A DNA stretch of 64,000 nucleotides from Nitrosomonadales bacterium (GTDB lineage: Bacteria; Pseudomonadota; Gammaproteobacteria; Burkholderiales; Gallionellaceae). The notes under the pieces are model-generated. The model had not been told where the DNA came from and searched no databases. It saw nothing but the letters and a program-made list of their open reading frames with translations. Below, in pieces: positions 20,360 through 36,186 of the stretch. How positions within the stretch are numbered: position 1 is the stretch's first letter; every line of letters starts with the position of its first letter. The DNA lies in assembly GCA_016721605.1 (NCBI GenBank), contig JADKHS010000001.1:124001-188000 (forward strand), in the 5' to 3' direction. The translations under genes and the position numbers were made by a program.

Positions 20360-21496
20360 TTACTCAATCACCTTAGCCACTACACCTGCACCGACGGTAC
20401 GCCCCCTCACGTATAGCAAAACGCAAGCCTTCTTCCATCGCAATTGGGGCAATCAAACTCACCGTCACCGATACATTGTCTCCCGGCATCACCATCTCAG
20501 TGCCAGCTGGCAGCTCAACTGCGCCCGTCACGTCAGTAGTCCGGAAGTAAAATTGTGGACGGTAACCCTGAAAGAATGGGGTGTGACGCCCACCTTCATC
20601 CTTACTGAGCACGTAATTCCGGCTGAAAATTTAGTATGCGGAGTAATGGAACCAGGTTTAGCCAGAACTTGACCACGTTCAACTTCTTCACGCTTCGTGC
20701 CGCGCAACAGTATACCAACGTTATCCCCAGCTTGACCTTGGTCGAGTAGCTTGCGAAACATTTCAACGCCGGTACAAATGGTTTTAATAGTAGGCTTGAG
20801 GCCAATGATTTCAATTTCTTCACCCACTTTGATGACGCCACGCTCAACCCGACCAGTCACCACGGTACCTCGGCCAGAGATAGAAAAAACGTCTTCAACG
20901 GGCATCAAGAAAGTTCCATCCATGACGCGCATAGGTTGCGGTATGTAGGCATCCAGCGCTTCGGCCAAACGAAAAAGCACTGCCGATTATAATCGGGGTG
21001 TCGTCACCAGGAAAATCATACTTGGTAAGCAGTTCTCGTACTTCCATTTCAACCAATTCAAGCAGCTCCGGGTCATCTACCATGTCGGCCTTATTCATGT
21101 AGACAATGATGTAAGGTACGCCCACTTGACGGGCCAGCAGAATATGTTCACGCGTTTGCGGCATAGGGCCGTCGGCGGCAGACACAACCAGAATGGCTCC
21201 GTCCATTTGCGCAGCGCCAGTAATCATGTTTTTGATGTAATCCGCGTGACCAGGACAGTCAACGTGGGCATGACGTCCAGACGTCTCATACTCGACTGAG
21301 CGGTGTTAATGGTGATGCCGCGTGCCTTTTCTTCCGGCGCCGCATCAATCTGATCATAAGCTTTGGCTTCGCCACCAAATTTCTTGGATAGCACCGTGGT
21401 AATCGCCGCAGTCAGGGTAGTTTTGCCATGATCAACGTGACCAATTGTACCCACATTAATGTGCGGCTTGGTACGCTCAAATTTACTCTTTGCCAT
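20360..21496 (-). CDS. tufA: Elongation factor Tu, fusA-linked copy, with 47-base gap and frame breaks
   Basis: [31 protein letters not shown] (P-loop) to the C-terminal [10 protein letters not shown] with TAA 20360-20362. The DNA is almost identical to tufB at 36710-37897 and shares its small breaks at the G-run near the 3' end. It also lacks 47 bases present in tufB, between GSA and RLAEALDAY (gap after position 20983), removing about 16 residues of domain 1 and shifting the frame. Three residues around [10 protein letters not shown] are also disturbed by small losses. Either this copy is dead and tufB carries the function, or the gap is an assembly artefact caused by the duplicate. Confidence 0.85.
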
Positions 21497-21543
21497 GATT
21501 TAAAGTTCCTTGATTATTTGACGATTCATGAGTTATTCAAAAA

Positions 21544-23637
21544 TTATTTCCTACTACTCATCACCGCTTCAGCCACATTTTTGGCGCTTCGGTATAATGC
21601 TTAAATTCCATTGTATATGTAGCCCGACCCTGGGTTGCGGAACGCAACGCAGTAGAATAGCCAAACATCTCCGCCAAGGGCACTTCGGCCTTAACGATTT
21701 TTCCACCGCCAATCATGTCATCCATTCCTTGAACCATACCGCGGCGCGATGACAAATCCCCCATCACCGTACCGGTATAATCCTCCGGCGTTTCCACCTC
21801 GACCGACATCATCGGCTCCAGCAACACTGGACTAGCCTTACGCATACCATCCTTAAAGCCCATCGAAGCAGCCATCTAAATGCATTTTCATTGAATCCAC
21901 GTCACTGGTAGGAGCCGTCGAAAAGAGTAACTTTAACATCCACCACAGGGAAACCAGCTAACACACCATTCGGCAAGGTATCTTCCCAAACCTTTTGTAC
22001 TGCCGGGATAAATTCCCGCGGAACTGACCCACCTTGATAGCATCAACAAACTCAAAGCCTTTACCCGTTTCATTCGGCTCAATTTTTAACCATACATGAC
22101 CAAATTGGCCACGACCACCAGATTGCTTAACAAACTTACCCTCAACCTCAACCATCTTACGTATCGCTTCACGGTAAGCCACCTGCGGTGCACCAACATT
22201 CGCCTCCACACTAAATTCACGCTTCATCCGTTCAACCAAAACTTCTAAATGCAACTCACCCATGCCAGAAATAATAGTCTGACCGGACTCTAAGTCAGTA
22301 TGAACACGGAAAGATGGATCTTCTTTTGCCAAACGATTCAACGCCATGCCCATTTTTTCTTGATCAGCCTTTGTCTTCGGCTCAACAGCAATATGTATCA
22401 CTGGTTCAGGGAATACCATACGCTCCAACGTAATCACATCGGCTGGATCACACAAAGTCTCACCCGTAGTGGCCTCTTTTAAGCCTACCGCAGCTGCAAT
22501 ATCACCCGCAAAAACCTCTTTGATCTCTTCTCGCTCATTAGCATGCATCAACAGGATTCGGCCAATGCGCTCTTTTTTACCTTTGATCGGATTGTAGACT
22601 GTATCACCCGCTTTCAACTGACCAGAATACACGCGGAAAAAAATCAACTGCCCCACAAATGGATCTGTCATGATTTTAAATGCCAGCGCAGAGAACGGCT
22701 CATCGTCATTCGCCTTACGCTCCCCTATCACCCCATTTTCCAACTCCCCCTTAACAGACGGAATATCAGTAGGTGCAGGCAGATAGTCAACAACCGCATC
22801 CAACATAGCCTGCACCCCCTTATTTTTGAAGGCAGAACCACATAACATCGGGACTATTTCGCCAGCAATGGTACGGATACGCAAACATTGCTTAATCTCA
22901 GCCTCGGACAAGTCACCATCCTCAAGGTACTTATTCATTATCTCTTCGGTTGCTTCGGCCGCACTTTCCACCATCTTCGCACGCCACTCTTGCGCTGATG
23001 CCACCAGATTGGCGGGGATATCACGCAACTCAAACTTCATGCCTTGAGAAGCCTCATCCCAGTAAATCGCCTTCATCCGCACCAAGTCAATCACACCCTC
23101 AAACTTTTCCTCCGCTCCAATCGGCAATTGAATCGGCACCACATTGGCACGCAAACGAGTACGCATTTGCTCGTAAACATTATAAAAATTCGCACCCGAG
23201 CGATCCATCTTATTAACAAAAGCCAAACGCGGCACACCATATTTATTGGCTTGACGCCACACCGTTTCGGACTGCGGTTGCACACCACCCACGGCGCAAT
23301 ACACCATACATGCACCATCCAATACACGCATTGATCGCTCAACTTCAATAGTGAAATCAACGTGCCCCGGCGTGTCAATGATATTAATACGATGTTCAGG
23401 CAAACTGGAATCCATTCCTTTCCAGTAACAAGTCGTCGCCGCCGACGTAATGGTAATACCCCGCTCCTGCTCTTGCTCCATCCAGTCCATCACTGCGGCG
23501 CCATCATGCACTTCGCCGATTTTGTGCGACACACCCGTGTAAAACAAAACACGTTCAGTAGTCGTGGTTTTGCCCGCATCTATATGCGCGCTAATGCCGA
23601 TATTTCGATATCGCTCGATTAATGTTTTCCGTGCCAC
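21544..23637 (-). CDS. fusA: Elongation factor G (frame breaks)
   Basis: GTG start at 23637 ([34 protein letters not shown]) with P-loop, DTPGHVDF and NKMD GTPase motifs. Open to about 21960, where the frame breaks after FVDAIK; domain IV-V continues ([43 protein letters not shown]). Near the end one missing A turns [11 protein letters not shown] into MWLKR; corrected, the stop is TAA 21544-21546 and the span of 2094 bases equals 697 residues exactly. Drives translocation of tRNA and mRNA on the ribosome. Confidence 0.95.
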
Positions 23638-23684
23638 AATAAATTACCTAATTTATAAAACTTTCAAAAACGGCCGATAAATTT

Positions 23685-24155
23685 CTAGAAACGGAAGTGC
23701 GAAAAGGCTTTATTTGCCTCAGCCATACGATGAACTTCTTCACGTTTTTTAACTGCGCCTCCACGGCTTTCTGACGCATCAAGCAATTCGCCAGCCAGCC
23801 GCATACCCATCGATTTTTCACCGCGTTTACGTGCAAAATCTTTGAGCCAACGCATAGCCAATGCCATTCGGCGCGAAGGACGAACCTCGACAGGAACCTG
23901 ATAATTAGCCCCCCCAACACGACGGCTTTTTACCTCAACCTGAGGCTTAACATTGGCCATCGCCAAATTAAATACCTCGATCGGATCCTTACCACTTTTT
24001 TTAACAATTTGATCCAAAGCACCGTAAAGAATACGCTCGGCAACAGATTTCTTACCCGCCGCCATCAAAACATTAACGAACTTAGAAAGATCTTGGTTAC
24101 CATATTTTGGATCCGGAAGGATTTCGCGCTTTGGAACTTCTCTACGTCTTGGCAT
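23685..24155 (-). CDS. rpsG: 30S ribosomal protein S7
   Basis: Complete at 156 residues: [34 protein letters not shown], the RNA-binding [24 protein letters not shown]7 organises the 30S head. GAGG ribosome binding site, 52 bases after rpsL. Confidence 0.98.
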   Translation of the reverse strand: MPRRREVPKREILPDPKYGNQDLSKFVNVLMAAGKKSVAERILYGALDQIVKKSGKDPIEVFNLAMANVKPQVEVKSRRVGGANYQVPVEVRPSRRMALAMRWLKDFARKRGEKSMGMRLAGELLDASESRGGAVKKREEVHRMAEANKAFSHFRF

Positions 24156-24207
24156 ATCTTAAAACCTCATGTTAACTGACGAATTCAAACTACAGGCTAG
24201 CGGCACG

Positions 24208-24585
24208 CTAAGCCTTTTTTGGGCGCTTAGCACCATACTTAGAACGGGACTGCTTACGGTCTTTCACACCTGCAGTATCCAAACTACCACGCACCATGTG
24301 ATAACGCACACCAGGCAAGTCCTTTACACGGCCGCCACGTATAAGCACCACCGAGTGCTCTTGCAAGTTATGACCCTCACCACCAATGTATGAGATAACC
24401 TCAAAACCATTGGTTAACCGAACCTTAGCAACCTTACGCAAGGCAGAGTTTGGCTTCTTTGGCGTGGTAGTGTACACACGAGTACACACCCCCCGCTTTT
24501 GCGGACTCCCGCCCAGAGCAGGAACTTTACTTTTCTCAGGCTCGGAAACACGAGGTTTACGCACTAATTGGTTGATGGTTGGCAT
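24208..24585 (-). CDS. rpsL: 30S ribosomal protein S12
   Basis: Complete at 125 residues, [26 protein letters not shown], with [24 protein letters not shown] and the decoding loop including [13 protein letters not shown]. Lysines at the usual streptomycin-resistance positions appear to be wild type (PKKPNS). First gene of the str operon. Confidence 0.98.
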   Translation of the reverse strand: MPTINQLVRKPRVSEPEKSKVPALGGSPQKRGVCTRVYTTTPKKPNSALRKVAKVRLTNGFEVISYIGGEGHNLQEHSVVLIRGGRVKDLPGVRYHMVRGSLDTAGVKDRKQSRSKYGAKRPKKA

Positions 24586-24685
24586 TATCTAAATTTTCCT
24601 AAAAATTTTACTTATCAACTATATAAAAAATAACCTTATAAGCGACACTACTTTTCCCAGCCATGGATGGGCAAAAAGACCGCGC

Positions 24686-28941
<4,256 letters not shown>

Positions 28942-28964
28942 CTAAATATTCGGCAGCAATGTAG

Positions 28965-28981
28965 GGTGCGCCCGGCGCACC
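28965..28981. repeat. REP-like palindrome in the rpoB-rpoC gap
   Basis: GGTGCGC-CCG-GCGCACC is a perfect 7-bp stem in the 81-base gap between rpoB and rpoC, embedded in GTAGGGTGCGCCCGGCGCACC. The style (GTAGGGTGCGC...GCGCACCAAT) resembles short interspersed palindromic repeats common in proteobacteria. It would form a hairpin in the rpoBC message. Confidence 0.6.
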
Positions 28982-29013
28982 AATCTTGAGCGGCGCTCAG
29001 AACGCGCCACGCT

Positions 29014-32000
29014 CTACTCTCGATGACGAACAAGATCGATATCAATGCCCAGGGAGCGGATTTCCTTGGTTAATACATTGAACGACTCCGGCATGCCGGC
29101 ATCAATCTTGTGATCGCCCTTGACAATGCTCTCGTAAATTTTAGTGCGTCCGGCCACGTCATCTGATTTGACCGTAAGCATTTCCTGCAACGTGTAGGCT
29201 GCGCCATACGCTTCCAGCGCCCACACTTCCATTTCACCGAAACGCTGACCACCGAACTGCGCCTTACCGCCCAACGGTTGCTGCGTTACCAAGCTATATG
29301 GGCCGGTGGAACGCGCGTGCATCTTGTCATCCACCAAGTGGTTCAGCTTCAGTACATGCATATAACCAACTGTGACCGATCGGTCAAATGCAACCCCAGT
29401 ACGCCCGTCGTATAGCGTTATCTGCCCAGAACGCGGTAAATCTGCTAGCTCTAACATATCCTTAATTTCATCTTCATTCGCGCCATCAAACACTGGCGTG
29501 GCGAAGGGCACACCTCCGCTCAGATTACGGCACAGGTCTAACACCTCCTCATCACTGAACTCGGCGATCTCCGCAGCTTGGTCATGCATATAAATCTTAC
29601 CAAGGAATGTGCGTATTTTTTCAATCTTAGCTTGTGATTCCAGCATTTTACCAATTTTATTTCCCAAACCCTTGGCTGCCCAACCCAAATGAGTTTCCAA
29701 TATTTGCCCCACATTCATACGTGATGGAACACCAAGTGGGTTCAGTACGATATCAACAGGTGTGCCATCGGCCATGTAAGGCATATCCTCTACCGGTACA
29801 ATGCGTGACACCACACCTTTATTACCATGACGACCCGCCATCTTATCGCCAGGCTGTAAACGGCGTTTCACCGCCACATACACCTTAACCATTTTCTGCA
29901 CACCAACTTGCAGCTCATCGCCTTGAGTTAAATTGCGCTTCTTTAATTCAAATGCCGCATCGAATTCCAAACGCTTCTGTGCCAAACCTTCTTTGACCTG
30001 TTCCAATTGCGATGCCGTATCTTCACTCGCGAGACGTATATCAAACCACTGATGACGCTCCAAGCTAGACAGGTAATCCTTGGTCAACTTGGTGCCCTTA
30101 ACCAATTTTTTAGGCCCTCCATTAACCACCTTGCCTAACAGCAATTTACCGAGACGGGTAAATACATCGGCCTCAACGATGCGCATTTGATCCGCCAAAT
30201 CTTTCTTGTAACGTTTCAATTCATCGTCAATGATCTGTTGCGCACGCTGATCACGTTGCAACCCTTCTCGCGTAAACACCTGCACATCTATCACGGTTCC
30301 GGAAATACCCGCTTGCACGCGTAAACTAGTGTCCTTAACATCGGATGCTTTTTCGCCAAAAATGGCACGTAGCAACTTCTCCTCCGGTGTTAGTTGAGTT
30401 TCACCTTTGGGCGTGACTTTGCCAACCAACACATCACCAACCCCAACTTCCGCGCCGATATGCACAATGCCGCACTCATCCAAACGCGCCATTTGCCCCT
30501 CGGACAGATTAGGAATGTCACGAGTAATCTCTTCCGAACCAAGCTTGGTATCACGCGCTACCACTGTAAGCTCTTCGATATGAATAGAGGTGAAGCGATC
30601 TTCCGCCACCACGCGCTCGGAAATCAGAATCGAGTCTTCGTAGTTATAACCATTCCAAGGCATAAACGCCACCAGCATATTCTGGCCCAGAGCCAGTTCG
30701 CCCATATCGGTGGACGCGCCGTCGGCGATTACATCGTCACGGGCAATCACATCTCCCATTTTGACCAACGGACGCTGATTAATATTGGTATTCTGATTGG
30801 AGCGGGTGTACTTGGTTAAATTATATATATCCACACCAACTTCGCCGTGTGTAGTTTCATCGTCATTAACGCGCACCACAATACGGCCCGCATCCACGTA
30901 ATCTATTCGCCCGCCACGCCATGCCTGCACTGTGGTGCCAGAATCCACCGCCACTGTGCGCTCGACTCCAGTTCCAACCAGCGCTTTCTCCGCACGTAAA
31001 CAAGGCACAGCTTGGCGCTGCATATTGGCACCCATTAGAGCTCGATTTGCATCATCATGCTCCAAAAAAGGTATCAGCGCCGCTGCCACCGATACCACTT
31101 GGGCAGGCGCCACGTCCATGTATTCAATGTGATCTGGAGAAGCCAGCACAAACTCATTGTGTTGCCGGGATGAAATTACATCATTGGTAAATTTTCCTTT
31201 ACTATCTAGCTCAGCATTGGCCTGAGCAATAGTGAACTTACCTTCCTCAATCGCGGACAAGTATTTAACCTCATCAGTCGCCTTACCCTTAGCCACCTGA
31301 CAATAGGGAGTTTCGATAAAACCATAATTATTGATGCGCGCATACAGCGCCAACGAGTTAATCAAACCGATATTCGGTCCTTCTGGCGTCTCAATCGGGC
31401 ACAAACGACCATAGTGTGTCGGATGCACGTCGCGCACTTCGAAACCAGCGCGTTCACGAGTCAATCCACCCGGGCCAAGCGCAGAAATACGGCGCTTGTG
31501 CGTCACTTCGGACAAGGGGTTGGTCTGATCCATAAATTGCGACAACTGACTAGAGCCAAAAAACTCCTTGACTGCCGCAGAAATTGGTTTTGCATTAATC
31601 AAATCATGCGGCATCAGATTATCCGCTTCGGCCTGACCCAAACGCTCCTTTACCGCACGTTCAACACGAGCTAACCCAGTACGAAACTGATTCTCGGCCA
31701 ACTCACCTACAGCGCGCACACGCCGATTTCCAAGATGATCAATATCGTCAATTTCGCCACGACCATTGCGCAACTCGACCATAATCTTAATTACCGCCAC
31801 AATATCTTCATTAGATAGCGTGACCGGCCCCGTCAGCTCATCTGACCCAATACGACGGTTGAATTTCATACGCCCCACAACCGATAAATTGTATCGCTCT
31901 TCAGAAAAGAACAGGCCATTAAATAGATTTTCCACCGCGTCCTCTGTGGGCGGCTCTCCGGGACGGATCATACGATAGATAGCTACTCGCGCTGTCCACT

Positions 32001-33092
32001 GGTCGGTGGTCTCATCAGCACGCAGAGTCTGCGAAATATAGCCACCTTGATCCAGACTATTGGTATATAGCGTGCGAATTTTTTTCTCTCCAGCCGCATG
32101 CAATTTGGCCAGCAGTGTTTCCGTGATCTCGTCGTTGGCATTGGCGATGATTTCGCCACTATCCTTATCAATCACGTTATGCGCTAACACACGTTCGAAT
32201 AAGAAGTCTTCCCCTACCGCCAACTTATCAATACCAGCTTCCTGTATTTCACGGATATGGCGCACAGTAATGCGCTTACCACCAGCCACAATCACCTTGC
32301 CGCTCTTGTCTAAGATATCAAAGCGTGCCACTTCACCACGTAACCGTTCTGGCACCACCTCAAACTGAATGCCTTTTTTTCCAAGATGAAAAGTATCAAA
32401 TTCAAAAAATGCAGCCAGTATCTGCTCTGGCGTATAACCCAGTGATTTCAGTAGAATAGTAACCGGCATTTTACGACGACGATCTATACGGAAATAGACG
32501 TAATCCTTAGCATCGAACTCGAAATCCAACCATGAGCCGCGATAGGGAATAATGCGTGCGGAAAATAACAGCTTGCCGGAACTATGCGTTTTGCCGCGGT
32601 CATGTTCAAAAACACACCAGGTGAACGATGCAATTGCGACACGATAACGCGCTCTGTACCATTAATGACGAATGAACCAGTATTGGTCATAAGAGGAATT
32701 TCGCCCATGTATACTTCTTGCTCTTTCACCTCCTTCACGACAGTCGGCTTGGACACCTCTTTATCGAATAAGGTCAGGCGAACACGGGCGCGTATCGGGG
32801 ACGCATAAGTCAAGCCACGTTGCTGGCACTCCTTCACATCGAAGGGTGGCATACCCAAGTTATAGCTGACAAAATCAAGCCGCGCATATTTATTATGGCT
32901 CTCAATCGGAAAAATCGAATGGAATGCTGCCTGCAAACCATCGTTGATGCGCTGCTCAGGCAACTTATTAGCCTGAAGAAAAGCACTGTAAGATTCTAGT
33001 TGCGTGGACAGCAAAAATGGTATCGGCAAAGCACCGATACGTTTCGCAAAACTTTTACGAATACGTTTTTTTTCAGTAAAAGAATAACTCAT
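29014..33092 (-). CDS. rpoB: RNA polymerase beta subunit (one frame break)
   Basis: ATG 33092 ([20 protein letters not shown]) behind GGAG; a longer open reading upstream ([11 protein letters not shown]) lacks support. In QLHRSPGVF one T is missing from a T-run; the other frame continues [35 protein letters not shown], and is open to 29014. The rifampicin region reads [31 protein letters not shown], wild type. Span about 1359 residues. Catalytic core with beta'. 81 bases before rpoC. Confidence 0.96.
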
Positions 33093-33171
33093 AACATCTC
33101 CACGACCGAGGGAAAAGATAATGAACAAAAAACATTTTGTAATTTGTTATCCGTTATCTTCTTAAAACGGC

Positions 33172-33200
33172 AAAAGGCTGGCGGGTATCCGTCAGCCTTT
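33172..33200 (-). terminator. Attenuator-type hairpin between rplL and rpoB
   Basis: On the minus strand AAAGGCTG-a-CGG-atac-CCG-c-CAGCCTTT forms a long stem with one mismatch, followed by TTTT GCC. It lies in the rplL-rpoB gap, where Escherichia coli has a partial terminator that lowers rpoBC expression relative to the ribosomal genes. A similar role is inferred. Confidence 0.65.
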
Positions 33201-33215
33201 CGACGCACACTATAA

Positions 33216-33587
33216 TTACTTGATTTCAGCAGTTGCGCCAGCCTCGACCAATTGCGACAAGATAGCGTCAGCGTCAGCTTTGCTCACACCTTCTTTAACC
33301 AATTTTGGTGCACCATCCACCAAATCCTTGGCTTCCTTCAACCCAAGACCGGTAATCGCACGAACCACTTTAATCACGTTTACCTTGCTGGCACCGGCAG
33401 AACTTAACATCACACTAAATTCAGTTTGTTCAACCGCCGCAGCAGCACTAGCGGCGGCTGGCGCAGCGACTGCTACAGCAGCGGCGGACACACCAAATTT
33501 TTCTTCCATTTCCTTGATCAATGCAGACAACTCCAACACAGTCATCTGTGCAATTGCGTCCAGAATGTCAGCCTTATTAACAGCCAT
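33216..33587 (-). CDS. rplL: 50S ribosomal protein L7/L12
   Basis: Complete at 123 residues. N-terminal dimerisation helix ([28 protein letters not shown]), alanine-rich hinge, and C-terminal factor-binding domain [28 protein letters not shown]. Present in several copies on the stalk, bound to L10. Follows rplJ. Confidence 0.98.
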   Translation of the reverse strand: MAVNKADILDAIAQMTVLELSALIKEMEEKFGVSAAAVAVAAPAAASAAAAVEQTEFSVMLSSAGASKVNVIKVVRAITGLGLKEAKDLVDGAPKLVKEGVSKADADAILSQLVEAGATAEIK

Positions 33588-33629
33588 GTTGCTCTCCTAA
33601 ATGTTAATTCAAAAAGTGTTGTAAGAGCG

Positions 33630-34133
33630 TTAAGCGGCAACCGTTTCGGCTTCCTTCTTATCGCGGATAGCGGCCAGACCACGAACAAAAGTGCTAGTTG
33701 CGGCATTCATAGTCGCCATCAAACGTGCGATCAACTCATTTCGGCTTGGAATAGCAGCCAGCACAGCAACCTGCTCCGCAGACATCAAAGAGCCCATCGT
33801 CGCGCCTGCCTTGATTACCAACTTGCCGTTCGTCTTGGCAAATTCATGCACTACTTTTGCTGCCGCAACAGGGTCAGCACTGATGCTATAGATCAACGGA
33901 CCAACCATTTTTTCCGCCAAACCCTCAAACGGAGTACCAAGCACAGCACGGCGCGCCAATGTATTTTTTAGCACACGCAGATACACTCCAGACTTACGTG
34001 CACTGGCACGCAATTTGGTAATATCACTAACTGCAATACCACGGTACTCTGCCAAAACAATAGTCTGAGCCTGTGTTACTTGCTCACTAACGTCAGCCAC
34101 TATTGTTTGTTTTTCTTGCAGATTTAAACCCAA
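33630..34133 (-). CDS. rplJ: 50S ribosomal protein L10
   Basis: 167 residues if the TTG at 34133 is used: it gives (M)[18 protein letters not shown], the usual L10 N-terminus, with GGAG six bases upstream. An ATG at 34145 and one at 34163 are also in frame but add residues unlike the family. [38 protein letters not shown] is typical. L10 anchors L7/L12 and represses its own leader. Confidence 0.95.
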   Translation of the reverse strand: MGLNLQEKQTIVADVSEQVTQAQTIVLAEYRGIAVSDITKLRASARKSGVYLRVLKNTLARRAVLGTPFEGLAEKMVGPLIYSISADPVAAAKVVHEFAKTNGKLVIKAGATMGSLMSAEQVAVLAAIPSRNELIARLMATMNAATSTFVRGLAAIRDKKEAETVAA

Positions 34134-34376
34134 ATCATTCTCCATCTTCAGCTGGAACACCAAATCAAAGCTCAGCGATCCATTGTTAACAACCGCGTCC
34201 TTAAGCCAAGAAAATAACTCTCCCTGCTCATGGGCACACCATCTACGTAAGCGTCATGGAACAGAGAACAACAGCCTCGATCTTAATGCCGCCACACAAT
34301 GTCCCTGCACATTAAACCCTATAGGTACTTACGGTCTTTGACAACCTGCCAATAAACAGCAGTCCAAAGCCTGTTA
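34134..34376 (-). promoter_or_regulatory. Candidate L10 leader upstream of rplJ
   Basis: A 240-base non-coding leader precedes rplJ, far longer than other gaps in the operon. In proteobacteria the L10-L12 complex binds a structured leader here to control rplJL translation. The segment ATGGTGTGCCCATGAGCAGG near 34225-34245 is reminiscent of the conserved core, but no folding was done. A weak promoter-like TTGTCA lies near 34337. Confidence 0.45.
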
Positions 34377-34402
34377 ACGGCATGACAGACAAGTCATGCC
34401 GT
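34377..34402 (-). terminator. Perfect 10-bp hairpin after rplA
   Basis: ACGGCATGAC-ttgtct-GTCATGCCGT (minus strand) is a perfect stem with a six-base loop, starting 11 bases after the rplA stop. No T-run follows, so it is more likely an attenuation, RNA-processing or mRNA-protecting structure than a full terminator, separating rplKA from rplJL. Confidence 0.6.
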
Positions 34403-34413
34403 ACAATTTACAA

Positions 34414-35109
34414 TTACCCCGCCAAACTGCCCTGCTCAATACGAATACCCACACCCATGGTACTGGAAACAGACACTTTCTTTAGGTATACACCTTTGGC
34501 AGTAGCTGGCCTTGCCTTGTTTAACGCATCGACCAGCGCCAGTAAATTTTCACGCAGCGCTTCTGGCGCAAATGAAGCGCGTCCAATGGTGCATTGCACA
34601 ACACCATTCTTGTCAGTACGGTATTGCACCTGACCAGCCTTGGCATTCCTCACGGCACCAGCCACATCAACGGAAACCGTACCCACCTTAGGGTTAGGCA
34701 TTAAACCACGCGGACCAAGAATCTGACCTAATTGACCAACGATACGCATAGCATCAGGAGAGGCTATCACCACATCAAAATCCATATTGCCAGCCTTAAT
34801 GCTCTCCGCTAAATCTTAAAATCCTACCACATCCGCACCAGCAGATTTAGCTTCTTCAGCCTTTGCACCTTGAGCAAATACAGCAATACGCACAGTTTTA
34901 CCAGTACCCTTAGGTAACACCACCGCACCACGCACCAGCTGATCCGATTTACGTGCATCTATACCCAGGTTGATTGCAATATCAATAGACTCATCGAACT
35001 TGGACGTAGCAGTTTCTTTTACTAGACTCAACGCTTCACTCATAGCGTACAGCTTGTTACGATCAATTTTGGCAATCAGTGCCTTATAACGCTTAGAAAT
35101 ATGTGCCAT
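34414..35109 (-). CDS. rplA: 50S ribosomal protein L1, interrupted by an in-frame TAA
   Basis: [21 protein letters not shown] opens at 35109 and stops at TAA 34816-34818 after GADVVGF; the same frame continues [24 protein letters not shown] and [21 protein letters not shown] to 34414. Total 232 codons, exactly the usual length, with no shift in frame. The stop replaces a codon that is normally an acid (GFE/DDLA), so a single GAA to TAA change explains it. L1 forms the stalk at the E site and represses rplKA; it is dispensable in some bacteria. The lesion may be a true mutation or a base-call error. Confidence 0.9.
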
Positions 35110-35110
35110 T

Positions 35111-35542
35111 CTATATGCCCTCCACTACTATACCCATGCTACGCGCACTACCAGCAATAGTACGCACCGCCGCATCCATATCAGTAGCGGTCAAATCTGG
35201 CATTTTGGTTGTTGCAATTTCTTCTGCCTGTTTACGAGTCAACTTACCAACCTTTTCTGTAAGCGGCCTAGGGCTACCTTTCTGCAAACCCGCCGCCTTC
35301 TTAATCAGAATGGTCGCAGGTGGAGTCTTCATAATAAAAGTGAAGCTCTTGTCTGCAAAAGCTGTAATTACTACCGGAATTGGCAAGCCCGGCTCCACGC
35401 CCTGGGTCTGCGCGTTAAAAGCCTTGCAGAACTCCATTATATTCAGCCCACGCTGACCAAGCGCCGGACCGATAGGCGGACTTGGATTTGCCTTGCCCGC
35501 AGGAACTTGCAGCTTGATAAAACCTATAATTTTCTTTGCCAT
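35111..35542 (-). CDS. rplK: 50S ribosomal protein L11
   Basis: 143 residues from ATG 35542 ([34 protein letters not shown]), GGAG upstream. The proline-rich N-terminal domain and C-terminal rRNA-binding domain ([31 protein letters not shown]) are complete. Part of the GTPase-associated centre and needed for stringent-factor activation. One base before rplA. Confidence 0.97.
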   Translation of the reverse strand: MAKKIIGFIKLQVPAGKANPSPPIGPALGQRGLNIMEFCKAFNAQTQGVEPGLPIPVVITAFADKSFTFIMKTPPATILIKKAAGLQKGSPRPLTEKVGKLTRKQAEEIATTKMPDLTATDMDAAVRTIAGSARSMGIVVEGI

Positions 35543-35653
35543 CACACATCTCCCTATGGGTTCAAACGAACGCTATTACGCTCTCCCCGATCAATACAGT
35601 ATTACAAAAAAGGAAAGGACGACAACAATCGCCCTCCCCATTCGTCCCCAACT

Positions 35654-36186
35654 TTAAGCTTTCTCAACTTGACCGAAATCGAGCTCCACAGGTGTCGAAC
35701 GGCCAAAATGGTCACCGCCACGCGTAATTTATTTTTATCATAATTAACATTTTCCACCACGCCGTGAAAATCAGTAAATGGACCATCCTTAACACGCACC
35801 GCCTCGCCCACTTCAAATAGCACCTTAGGTCTCGGTTTTTCTACCCCAGCTTGCATCTGGTGCATTATATTTTGCACTTCTTTTTCGCTAATGGGAGTAG
35901 GCTTCATTGCCGAACCACCCAAAAATCCAGTAACCTTAGGTGTACTTTTAACGAGATGCCAGCTCTCGTCAGTCATCTCCATCTCAACCAGCACATAGCC
36001 CGGGAAAAATTTACGTTCACTGATATTTTTCTGGCCCAGCTTCAGCTCTACAACCTCTTCCACCGGCACCAAAATCTGACCGAACTGATCCTCCAAACCT
36101 GCGCGTTGAATACGCTCCGGCAACGCACGCTGTACAAATTTTTCAAACTGGGAGTACGTATGAACCACATACCAACGCTTGGACAC
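35654..36186 (-). CDS. nusG: Transcription antitermination factor NusG (frame break near end)
   Basis: GTG start at 36186 ([21 protein letters not shown]), overlapping the secE stop by one base. NGN domain then KOW domain ([34 protein letters not shown]). One missing T in ATTTTGG garbles the end; corrected it reads [17 protein letters not shown] with TAA 35654-35656, 177 residues, the normal length. NusG binds the RNA polymerase clamp and couples to S10 and Rho. Confidence 0.95.

Noticed and set aside
34786..34830. Genetic-code change with TAA read as an amino acid
   Set aside because: TAA is used as an ordinary stop in many genes here (rplB, rplW, infA-secY region, gltB), so a general reassignment is excluded; local suppression is still possible.
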